5,361 bases of DNA from Burkholderiales bacterium (GTDB lineage: Bacteria > Pseudomonadota > Gammaproteobacteria > Burkholderiales > Burkholderiaceae_C). Shown piece by piece: positions 1-5,361 of this stretch (position 1 is the stretch's first letter; every line of letters begins with the position of its first letter). The DNA is taken from positions 1 through 5,361 of the forward strand of contig CANFNE010000177.1 in the NCBI GenBank assembly GCA_947448105.1, given 5' to 3'. Made by a program: the position numbers and the translations under genes. The notes beneath the pieces are model-generated. The model did no database searches and was not told where the DNA came from. It was given only the letters and a program-made list of their open reading frames with translations.

Positions 1-1073
1 GCCAGGCCCCGCGCGTGGACGAGGCGCGCAACGACCAAATCTATGAGCTCGAAATCGCGCTGCGCGAAATCCACCGGCTTAGCGAAAAGGCCAAAGCAGT
101 GCCCGGCCAGTCGCAGGCCGCTGAAACGTATATGCAACCGTGGCTGCTGGACCGCACGCTGCGTAACATCTTGGTGGACGTGACCGGCAACACCCACCGC
201 AGCGAGTTTTGCATCGACAAGATGTACTCGCCGGACTCGTCCACGGGCCGCCTGGGCCTGTTGGAGCTGCGCGCCTTTGAGATGCCGCCGCACGCCCGCA
301 TGAGCGTGGTGCAGCAGTTGCTGCTGCGCGCGCTGGTGGCGCGCTTTTGGGACAAGCCCTATGTGGCGCCTGTGACCCGCTGGGGCACCGAGCTGCACGA
401 CCGCTTTTTGCTGCCGCACTGCATTCAAGACGACTTTGGCGATGTCATTACCGAGCTGCAAGAGGCGGGCTTTGCCTTTGACGCGGCTTGGTTTGCGCCG
501 CATTTTGAGTTCCGCTTTCCGCTGGTGGGCCAGATCCAGGCCAAGGGCGTGCAAGTCACGCTGCGCCAGGCGCTGGAGCCCTGGCATGTCATGGGCGAAG
601 AAGGCTCGGCCGGCGGCACGGCGCGCTATGTGGATTCGTCCCTGGAGCGTCTCGAAGTCAAGGTCAGTGGCCTGAACAGCAGCCGCTACACGGTCATGGT
701 CAACGGCAACGCCATGCCCTTGCAGCCCACGGGCGTGGTGGGCGAGTTTGTCGCCAGCGTGCGTTACAAGGCCTGGAACCCGCCTTCAGCCCTGCACCCG
801 TCGATCGCGGTGCATGCGCCGCTGACCTTTGACGTGGTGGACACTTGGATGCAGCGCTCCATGGGCGGCTGCCAGTACTTTGTGTCGCACCCGGGTGGTC
901 TGGCCTACGACACCTTGCCGGTCAATGCCTATGAGGCGGAGAGCCGCCGTTTGGCGCGCTTTGCCCGCATGGGCCATACGCCAGGGGCGATGCAGGTGCC
1001 GCCACCGAACGCGGCCCTGGTGCCCAGCGCGGACTTTCCGTTCACGCTGGACTTGCGGCGCTGCACGCCTTGA
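1..1073 (+). CDS. DUF2126 protein, C-terminal part (transglutaminase/DUF2126 family), 5'-truncated by window
   Basis: The reading frame is open from the left edge (first full codon at base 3) to the TGA at 1071-1073. A GTG at 15 is inside the gene, because homologous-looking sequence (APRVDEAR) runs straight through it. About 356 residues are visible, the last third of a family whose members are usually about 1,100 residues with an N-terminal transglutaminase-like domain. Family hallmarks seen are VTGNTHRSEFCIDKMYSPD (about 179-235), LELRAFEMPPH (about 264-294), a late GGCQYFVSHPGGLAYDT block (about 865-913), and the C-terminal PVNAYEAESRRLARF plus GHTPG (about 919-984). From memory, DUF2126 has been proposed to resemble the glutamine-synthetase/GCS-type carboxylate-amine ligases, which would fit amide-bond formation; this is not shown here. 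It lies 47 bases upstream of the ATP-grasp/alpha-E gene on the same strand, the usual neighbourhood of this family. No signal peptide can be assessed because the N-terminus is missing. The family call is firm; the activity is unknown. Confidence 0.93.
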   Translation, partial: QAPRVDEARNDQIYELEIALREIHRLSEKAKAVPGQSQAAETYMQPWLLDRTLRNILVDVTGNTHRSEFCIDKMYSPDSSTGRLGLLELRAFEMPPHARMSVVQQLLLRALVARFWDKPYVAPVTRWGTELHDRFLLPHCIQDDFGDVITELQEAGFAFDAAWFAPHFEFRFPLVGQIQAKGVQVTLRQALEPWHVMGEEGSAGGTARYVDSSLERLEVKVSGLNSSRYTVMVNGNAMPLQPTGVVGEFVASVRYKAWNPPSALHPSIAVHAPLTFDVVDTWMQRSMGGCQYFVSHPGGLAYDTLPVNAYEAESRRLARFARMGHTPGAMQVPPPNAALVPSADFPFTLDLRRCTP

Positions 1074-1106
1074 ACGGGCGCGATGCCCCGCCTGGCCAAA
1101 GCCCGC

Positions 1107-1112
1107 AATAAT
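1107..1112 (+). promoter_or_regulatory. Possible -10 element (AATAAT) just upstream of the fusion gene
   Basis: AATAAT is the only A/T-rich hexamer in the 47-base gap between the DUF2126 gene and the ATP-grasp/alpha-E gene. It matches the sigma-70 -10 consensus in five of six bases and ends eight bases before the GTG at 1121. No convincing -35 box is seen 16-18 bases upstream (the region reads GC-rich). If active, transcription would begin almost at the start codon. It may equally be chance, with the gene transcribed by read-through from the DUF2126 gene. Confidence 0.25.
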
Positions 1113-1120
1113 CCCGCTCA

Positions 1121-3898
1121 GTGGAAAACTACAAAACCTTCTCGCCCCAACCGGGGTCGGCGCGCGCGTCATCTGCCGCCCCGGACCTGAGCAACCTGGA
1201 GCTGCTGCGCAGAGCGCAGGCCGCGCCACCCGGCGTGTGGGACGAGTTGCGTGGCGGCCTGGGCCTCACACCGCCCCAAGGCGACCCTGGCTTTGTGCCC
1301 TTGAGCGGCCCCTGGTCGGAGTTTGTGCAGCACCTCGGGCCCCAAGGCCTGGTCGGCCTGAACCCGCGTGTGGCGCAGCTCGCGCGCCAGGTGCGCGACA
1401 ACGGCATCTCCTACAACGTCTACGCCGACGCCGACCGGCCCCAGCGCCCCTGGTCGCTGGACCTGCTGCCGCTGATGGTGGACGCCCTGAGCTGGCAGCA
1501 GATTGAGTCCGGCGTGCTGCAGCGCATGCGCCTGCTCGAACACATCATGGCCGACACCTACGGCCCCCAGCGCCTGCTGAAAACCGGCATGCTGCCCACC
1601 GCGCTGGTGCAAGGCCACCCCGGCTATTTGCACGCCATGCAGGGTGTGGCGCCCGTGGGTGGCCAGCATTTGGCGCTGGCCGCGTTTGACCTGGCGCGCG
1701 GGCCGGACGGCTGTTGGTGGATGCTGTCGCAGCGCACCGAGGCACCCTCGGGTCTGGGCTATTTGCTGGAAAACCGCCTGCTGATTTCGCGCCAGTTTCC
1801 CCAGGCTTTTGAGACCATGCCGGTGCAGCGCTTAGCCGACGTTTACCGCGGCTTGGTCGATGGGCTCAAGCAGCGTTCACCCGCCGGGGCCGATGCGCAC
1901 ATCGCCTTGCTTACGCCAGGCCCTTACAACGAAACCTATTTTGAGCACGCGTATCTTGCGCGCTACCTGGGCCTGACCCTGGTGCAAGGTGGCGATCTGC
2001 TGGTGCGCCACCAAAAGCTCTACCTCAAAACCCTGCAGGGCCTGCAGCGGGTGCATGGCCTGCTCAAGCGGGTGGACGACGCCTGGCTGGACCCGCTGGA
2101 GCTGCGCGCCGAATCCACCTTGGGCGTGCCGGGCTTGTTGCAGGTGGTGCGCGCGGGCAATGTGCTGCTGGCCAATGCGCCGGGTTCGGGCTTTTTGGAG
2201 TCGAGCGCGCTCTTGGGCTTTATGCCGGCGCTGTCCCAATCGGTGCTGGGCGAAGAGCTGCGCCTGCCGGCCATTCCGAGTTGGTGGTGCGGCGAGCGCA
2301 GCGCCATGCAGCAGGTGCTGCCCCGCATGGGCGACTGCGTGATCAAACCCAGTTACCCGGCGTTTTCGAGCCGCAGCAGTTTTGAGCCGGTATTTGGCCG
2401 CACCCTGTCGCAGCGCGAGCGTGACGAGTGGTCGGGCCGCATTTTTCGCGACGGTGCAGCGCACACGCTGCAGGCGTTTTTGCCGATTTCGCACACGCCG
2501 GTCTGGCAAGCCGACGCAGCAGCGCCGTCTATTGGCGCACGTCCGGTGATTTTGCGGGTGTTTGCGCTGGCCAATACCCAGGGTGGCTGGAGCGTTTTGC
2601 CCGGCGGACTGGCCCGATTGGGCACGCGCGAGGGCATCGCGTCCATGCAGCGCGGCGGGAGCAGCGCCGATGTGTGGGTGTTGACTGGCCGCGCGGGAGC
2701 GCCCAGTGGCGCTACCGCGGCGGATGACCAAAGCCAAACGCAAAACTTTGGCCAAGGCCGATCACAAAGCCAATCTCAGAGCCAAAGTCCGCTTGCCGAC
2801 CCGGTGCAAAGCCCCTCCCTAAGCCCTCCGGCGCAAAACAGTGCGGCCACCGTGCCCCTGCGGCCCTGGCAGGGCACGCCTTCGCTGACGCCGTCCCTGG
2901 CCGCAGGCGCGCTGCGCCAGCGCATCGTCACCAGCCGTGCAGCGGAAAACCTGTTCTGGATGGGCCGCTACACCGAGCGCAGCGAAAACATCTTGCGCCT
3001 GACCCGCCTGTCGCTCGACGTGCTGGGTAGCGAAGACCAAACTTGCGCGCCCCTGATCACCTGGCTCAACCAGCTTGCCGTAGCCCACGGGCTGGTGGTG
3101 GCGGGCGTGCCCGCAGCCCAGCAGTCGCGCCGGGTGTTTGAGCGTTCTCTGGTGGCAGGTCTGTGGGATACGCAGCACACCACCGGCGTGGGCTTTAACC
3201 TCAAAGCCGTGTTTTTGGCCGCCTCGTGCGTGCGCGAGCGGCTCTCGCCCGAGCATTGGAGCCTGATTGAACAAGCGCAAAACACCTTGCTCCAGCCCGA
3301 CGTGACCGACCGCCACGACCCGGTGCAAGCGCAGCGTGTGCTGGTGCGCACCAGCCAGCTGATGGCCGCACTCACCGGCGCGCAGACCGACCGTATGACG
3401 CGTGACGACGGCTGGCGCCTGCTGTCGATTGGCCGCCATATCGAGCGCCTGGACTTTCTGGCCCATGCGCTGAGCCGCGCCGTGGGTGCCGGTGCGCTGC
3501 AAGAGCAGGCGGGTTTTGATGCCGTGCTCGCGCTGTTTGACAGCACCATCAGCTTTCACGCGCAGTACCAGCAATCGCGCACCGTCAGTGCCTTGTTGGA
3601 GTTGCTGCTGACCAACGCCGACAACCCGCGCGCCTTGGCCTGGGTGGCGCACACGCTGCGCGCGCGCTTGGCGCGCATGGGCAGCCTGGCCGACGGCGGC
3701 ACCGAGGCGCTCGCTAAGCGCGTGCCCCAACTCGCCAGCGTCGACTTGCGCACTCTGTGCCCCGACGGTTTGCACACCACGCCCGCGCTGCTCATGCTGT
3801 TGCAAGACTGCCGCGACGCCGCGCGCGCCACCTCGGACAGCCTCAACACCTTGTTTTTTGCCCACAGCGGCGATTCTTCGCAAAGCGTGGGCGCCTGA
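1121..3898 (+). CDS. Fusion protein: circularly permuted type 2 ATP-grasp + alpha-E (DUF403) domain
   Basis: This 925-residue protein is probably cytosolic; no signal peptide or membrane segment is visible. The ATP-grasp part (DUF404/DUF407 type) spans about residues 60-521. It shows YNVYADADRPQRPW (from 98), a PSGLGYLLENR block, PGPYNETYFEHAYLAR (E275), LVQGGDLLV, RVDDAWLDPLELR (D319, D320), ESTLGVPGL (E331), VIKPSY with K409, LRVFA (R479) and RGGSSADVWVL (511-521). A low-complexity Gln/Ser/Pro linker follows (about 522-604). The alpha-E domain runs from about 605 to the end, with the signature AAENLFWMGRYTERSEN (607-623) and a second helix motif IGRHIERLDF (770-778). Many bacteria encode these two domains as separate genes; the fusion resembles forms I associate with Burkholderiales. 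The expected role is ATP-dependent ligation of a carboxylate to an amine, with alpha-E as partner, but the substrate is unknown. GTG 1121 is the first start after the in-frame TAA at 1109; it has no clear Shine-Dalgarno sequence. The gene ends one base before the transglutaminase start, so the two are probably co-translated. Some nucleotide-binding motifs differ from the stand-alone family (see findings). Confidence 0.94.
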   Translation: MENYKTFSPQPGSARASSAAPDLSNLELLRRAQAAPPGVWDELRGGLGLTPPQGDPGFVPLSGPWSEFVQHLGPQGLVGLNPRVAQLARQVRDNGISYNVYADADRPQRPWSLDLLPLMVDALSWQQIESGVLQRMRLLEHIMADTYGPQRLLKTGMLPTALVQGHPGYLHAMQGVAPVGGQHLALAAFDLARGPDGCWWMLSQRTEAPSGLGYLLENRLLISRQFPQAFETMPVQRLADVYRGLVDGLKQRSPAGADAHIALLTPGPYNETYFEHAYLARYLGLTLVQGGDLLVRHQKLYLKTLQGLQRVHGLLKRVDDAWLDPLELRAESTLGVPGLLQVVRAGNVLLANAPGSGFLESSALLGFMPALSQSVLGEELRLPAIPSWWCGERSAMQQVLPRMGDCVIKPSYPAFSSRSSFEPVFGRTLSQRERDEWSGRIFRDGAAHTLQAFLPISHTPVWQADAAAPSIGARPVILRVFALANTQGGWSVLPGGLARLGTREGIASMQRGGSSADVWVLTGRAGAPSGATAADDQSQTQNFGQGRSQSQSQSQSPLADPVQSPSLSPPAQNSAATVPLRPWQGTPSLTPSLAAGALRQRIVTSRAAENLFWMGRYTERSENILRLTRLSLDVLGSEDQTCAPLITWLNQLAVAHGLVVAGVPAAQQSRRVFERSLVAGLWDTQHTTGVGFNLKAVFLAASCVRERLSPEHWSLIEQAQNTLLQPDVTDRHDPVQAQRVLVRTSQLMAALTGAQTDRMTRDDGWRLLSIGRHIERLDFLAHALSRAVGAGALQEQAGFDAVLALFDSTISFHAQYQQSRTVSALLELLLTNADNPRALAWVAHTLRARLARMGSLADGGTEALAKRVPQLASVDLRTLCPDGLHTTPALLMLLQDCRDAARATSDSLNTLFFAHSGDSSQSVGA
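2729..2791 (+). repeat. Imperfect CAAAGC-like hexamer repeats encoding a Gln/Ser linker
   Basis: Within the ATP-grasp/alpha-E gene, this stretch is built of short units related to CAAAGC (variants CAAACG, CAATCT, CAGAGC, CAAAGT). They encode alternating Gln and Ser, with a pure SQSQSQSQS run at residues 548-556, followed by a Pro/Ser-rich segment. It is visibly richer in A than the flanking domain-coding DNA. It sits exactly between the end of the ATP-grasp domain (about 521) and the start of alpha-E (about 605), so it is read as a flexible interdomain linker. Repeats of this kind can change length by replication slippage in steps of two residues, without a frameshift. Confidence 0.75.
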
Positions 3899-3899
3899 G

Positions 3900-4889
3900 A
3901 TGCTGCTGCGCATCACCCACGAAACCCGTTACGACTACGCCCCCGGCGTGGACACGGCCCAGCACATGGCGCATTTGCAGCCGCCCGACACCCCTTACCA
4001 GACGGTTCTTAAGCACCGCATTGGTGTGGCACCCCCGTGCGCGGACTTTGACACCCGCCTGGACGCTTTTGGCAACCACCGCAGCTACTGGGCCATGTCG
4101 TCCTTTCACCAAAGCATGGAGGTCAGTGCCCACAGCGAGGTGCGCACCCACGGCCCGCAGGGCGACCTGGTGGACGCCATGGCACGCGCGTCTGACGCGC
4201 CAGGCAGCGCAGGCACTGACAAAGAAGTGCTGGCACTGGCCCGCAGCATGGGTCAGTCATGGGAGGCGGCGCGCGACTTGTTTTGTTACGCCGCAGGCCA
4301 GGCCGGGCATGCGGTCAGCGAGTTCAGCTACGCCTCGCACCACGCGCCGGTAGACGCTGCCTTTGCCGCTTATGCCGGCCCGAGCTTCTGTGACGGACGG
4401 CCCTTGGCGGCAGCGGCCTGTGAGCTGATGGAGCGCATCCACCGTGATTTTGTGTACGAAGCGCTCAGCACCGAAATCAGCACCCCTGCGCTGGAAGTGC
4501 TGGCCGACCGCCGTGGCGTGTGCCAGGACTTTGCCCACGTGCTCCTGGCCTGTTTGCGTTCGCTTGGACTGGCCGCCCGCTATGTGAGCGGCTATATGCT
4601 GACCGAGCCGCCACCGGGTCAGCCGCGCCTTACCGGCGCGGACGCATCGCACGCCTGGGTGGCCGTGTACTTGCCCGAACTCGGCAGCAACCGGGGCTTG
4701 CCACATGGCGGTTGGCTGGACTTGGATCCCACCAACAACCGCGCCGGCCTGGGTACGCCCGGGCCGGACTATGTGCGCCTGGCGGTGGGGCGGGACTTTG
4801 CCGACGTGTCGCCCCTGCGCGGCGTGCTGCAAGGGGGTGCCAACCACACCTTGCAGGTACGGGTGACGGTGGCACCCGCAGACGCCTGA
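3900..4889 (+). CDS. Transglutaminase-like cysteine protein (bacterial transglutaminase-like N-terminal domain + transglutaminase core)
   Basis: This 329-residue protein opens with LLRITHETRYDYAPGV, the beta-rich N-terminal domain typical of bacterial transglutaminase-like proteins (about 1-85). The papain-like core lies at about 160-285. The catalytic triad is complete: Cys208 in RRGVCQDFAHV, His251 in DASHAWVAVY, and Asp276 in GGWLDLDPTNN. Family members are thought to hydrolyse or transfer amide/isopeptide bonds rather than always crosslink proteins. No signal peptide is evident, so a cytosolic site is inferred. ATG 3900 is preferred over an upstream in-frame TTG at 3858: the family N-terminus begins there, and it follows the TGA of the ATP-grasp/alpha-E gene (3896-3898) after one base, a classic translational-coupling arrangement. 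No strong Shine-Dalgarno sequence is seen, which also favours coupling. In the cluster it is the likely bond-cleaving or transferring partner of the ligase-like proteins; its actual substrate is unknown. Confidence 0.95.
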   Translation: MLLRITHETRYDYAPGVDTAQHMAHLQPPDTPYQTVLKHRIGVAPPCADFDTRLDAFGNHRSYWAMSSFHQSMEVSAHSEVRTHGPQGDLVDAMARASDAPGSAGTDKEVLALARSMGQSWEAARDLFCYAAGQAGHAVSEFSYASHHAPVDAAFAAYAGPSFCDGRPLAAAACELMERIHRDFVYEALSTEISTPALEVLADRRGVCQDFAHVLLACLRSLGLAARYVSGYMLTEPPPGQPRLTGADASHAWVAVYLPELGSNRGLPHGGWLDLDPTNNRAGLGTPGPDYVRLAVGRDFADVSPLRGVLQGGANHTLQVRVTVAPADA

Positions 4890-4911
4890 CCGGGCGCTTG
4901 AAAATCCCTTC

Positions 4912-4920
4912 TGCTACAGT
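4912..4920 (+). promoter_or_regulatory. Possible extended -10 promoter (TGCTACAGT) for the sensor gene
   Basis: TGC followed by TACAGT resembles an extended -10 element (TGnTATAAT; TACAGT matches four of six bases of TATAAT). It lies 23 bases after the stop of the transglutaminase gene, inside the 100-base gap before the sensor gene. A TTGAAA at 4898-4903 looks like a -35 box but is only 11 bases away, too close for a normal pairing, so any activity would rest on the extended -10. It would give a leader of roughly 60 bases to ATG 4990. Confidence 0.3.
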
Positions 4921-4951
4921 GGTCTTTTAGCCGGGTTCGTGCGTGCTAGCC

Positions 4952-4971
4952 GCTTTGGCCTGGCCCAAGGC
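4952..4971 (+). repeat. Inverted repeat / hairpin upstream of the sensor start
   Basis: GCTTTGG (4952-4958) can pair with CCAAGGC (4965-4971), seven pairs including one G-U, with a six-base loop. An overlapping alternative pairs GGCCT (4957-4961) with AGGCC (4968-4972). It lies 18 bases before ATG 4990 and shares its GGCCT/AGGCC arms with the hairpin inside the gene (5005-5020). A five-T run follows at 4980-4984, but eight bases from the stem, so this is a poor terminator. Confidence 0.45.
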
Positions 4972-4989
4972 CCCTGGAATTTTTACCTT

Positions 4990-5361
4990 ATGCGATTTGT
5001 AGTTCGGCCTTTTCAGGCCGTTGGCGTGTTGGCTGCCCTGACCATTGCGGCGGTGCTGCTCACCACGGGCTTGTTGCTGTGGAGCCTGCGCGCCCAAGAG
5101 CTCAAGCACGCGCAACTGGAAACAGCCAGCCTGGCCGAGATGCTGATCGAGCAGACACAGCAGCAGTTGGAGGCCGTGGACCAGGTCTTGCAGGGTGTGC
5201 AAGAGCGACTGGCTTCGAACTACGGCAGCCAGATTCCGCTCGATAGCGAGTTGACACGCTTGCTGCTGGCAACGCGCACCGCGGGCCACACCCAAATTAC
5301 CACCTTGTTTTTGCTGGATGCCCAGGGCCAGAGGGTCAATGCGTCCCGCGCACCCGATGCC
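4990..5361 (+). CDS. Membrane-anchored sensor protein, N-terminal part (periplasmic Cache-like sensing domain), 3'-truncated by window
   Basis: The frame is open from ATG 4990 to the window end, giving 124 residues with no stop. A short basic start (MRFVVRPF) is followed by one hydrophobic helix at about 11-33 (VGVLAALTIAAVLL and on). Next comes a long amphipathic helix rich in Gln, Glu and Leu (about 34-78, with LEAVDQVLQGVQERL) and then a strand-like TTLFLLDAQGQRVNAS. This order (TM helix, membrane-proximal helix with a 'vD.vL..v' pattern, then 'lDa.G' strand) is typical of periplasmic double-Cache/PDC sensors. Such sensors precede histidine kinase, GGDEF/EAL or chemoreceptor output domains, and the output here is outside the window. 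An in-frame GTG at 4939 would add 17 residues; ATG 4990 is preferred because it starts directly before the basic/TM segment and has a weak TGGA about 10 bases upstream. It is separated by 100 bases from the transglutaminase gene and is probably a distinct transcription unit. Confidence 0.85.
   Translation, partial: MRFVVRPFQAVGVLAALTIAAVLLTTGLLLWSLRAQELKHAQLETASLAEMLIEQTQQQLEAVDQVLQGVQERLASNYGSQIPLDSELTRLLLATRTAGHTQITTLFLLDAQGQRVNASRAPDA
5005..5020 (+). repeat. Perfect 6-bp inverted repeat in the first codons of the sensor gene
   Basis: CGGCCT (5005-5010) and AGGCCG (5015-5020) are exact reverse complements with a TTTC loop, forming a compact hairpin at codons 6-11 of the sensor gene. Its arms repeat the GGCCT/AGGCC pair found upstream at 4957-4972, so the two elements could pair with each other across the start codon. 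A regulatory role is inference only. Confidence 0.5.

Noticed and set aside
829..1506. Plus-strand open frame (225 residues) bridging the first two genes
   Set aside because: It overlaps both supported genes in another frame and is Arg/Pro/Ala-rich, without motifs.
1877..2755. Minus-strand open frame (292 residues) opposite the ATP-grasp region
   Set aside because: It has the same shadow character: Arg/Ala/Gln-rich, no family motif, and fully overlapped by a well-supported gene.
3858..3899. TTG 3858 as start of the transglutaminase gene
   Set aside because: It would add 14 residues not typical of the family and overlap the alpha-E coding end. ATG 3900 matches the family N-terminus and sits one base after the preceding stop.
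2819..3916. Long minus-strand open frame (365 residues) opposite the alpha-E region
   Set aside because: It lies antisense to a gene with clear domain motifs. Its translation is Arg/Gln/His/Ala-rich low-complexity sequence without recognisable motifs, as expected from a G/C third-position bias.
4898..4920. TTGAAA (4898-4903) and TACAGT (4915-4920) as a standard -35/-10 pair
   Set aside because: The spacing is only 11 bases, well below the usual 16-18.
4952..4984. Rho-independent terminator after the transglutaminase gene
   Set aside because: The stem is short and contains a G-U pair, and the five-T run starts eight bases after the stem instead of directly after it.
4927..5295. Minus-strand open frame (122 residues) at the right end
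   Set aside because: The plus strand here encodes a coherent TM-plus-sensor N-terminus. The minus translation is Gln/Leu-rich and simply mirrors the Gln-rich helix.

Overview
The window looks like chromosomal DNA of a GC-rich betaproteobacterium. The high GC, strong G/C bias at third codon positions and protein sequences typical of Burkholderiales suggest a Comamonadaceae-like organism such as the Rhodoferax/Polaromonas/Acidovorax group. This placement is inferred from protein and codon style, because no rRNA or other phylogenetic marker is present. All four genes lie on the + strand and cover almost the whole window.

Bases 1-1073 hold the C-terminal third of a large DUF2126 protein, of the type that normally carries a transglutaminase-like domain at its N-terminus (outside this window). 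A 47-base gap leads to a GTG-initiated 925-residue fusion (1121-3898). It joins a circularly permuted ATP-grasp domain to an alpha-E (DUF403) domain through a Gln/Ser/Pro-rich linker. One base after its stop, a 329-residue transglutaminase-like cysteine protein starts (3900-4889) with an intact Cys/His/Asp triad. Together these form the conserved, still biochemically uncharacterised 'ATP-grasp / alpha-E / transglutaminase / DUF2126' cluster. Comparative genomics has proposed that it makes or removes a peptide (amide-bond) modification: the ATP-grasp and possibly the DUF2126 protein would form amide bonds, and the transglutaminase-fold proteins would cleave or transfer them.

Bases 4890-4989 are a 100-base intergenic stretch with a possible extended -10 element and a small hairpin. 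From 4990 to the window end runs the N-terminus of a separate membrane-anchored sensor protein: one transmembrane helix followed by the start of a periplasmic sensing domain. Its output domain lies beyond the window.

The points most worth a second look are the altered nucleotide-binding motifs of the fused ATP-grasp, the repeat-built linker between its two domains, the SD-less and possibly leaderless GTG start of the fusion gene, and competing hairpins around the start of the sensor gene. No RNA genes, mobile elements or CRISPR arrays were seen.
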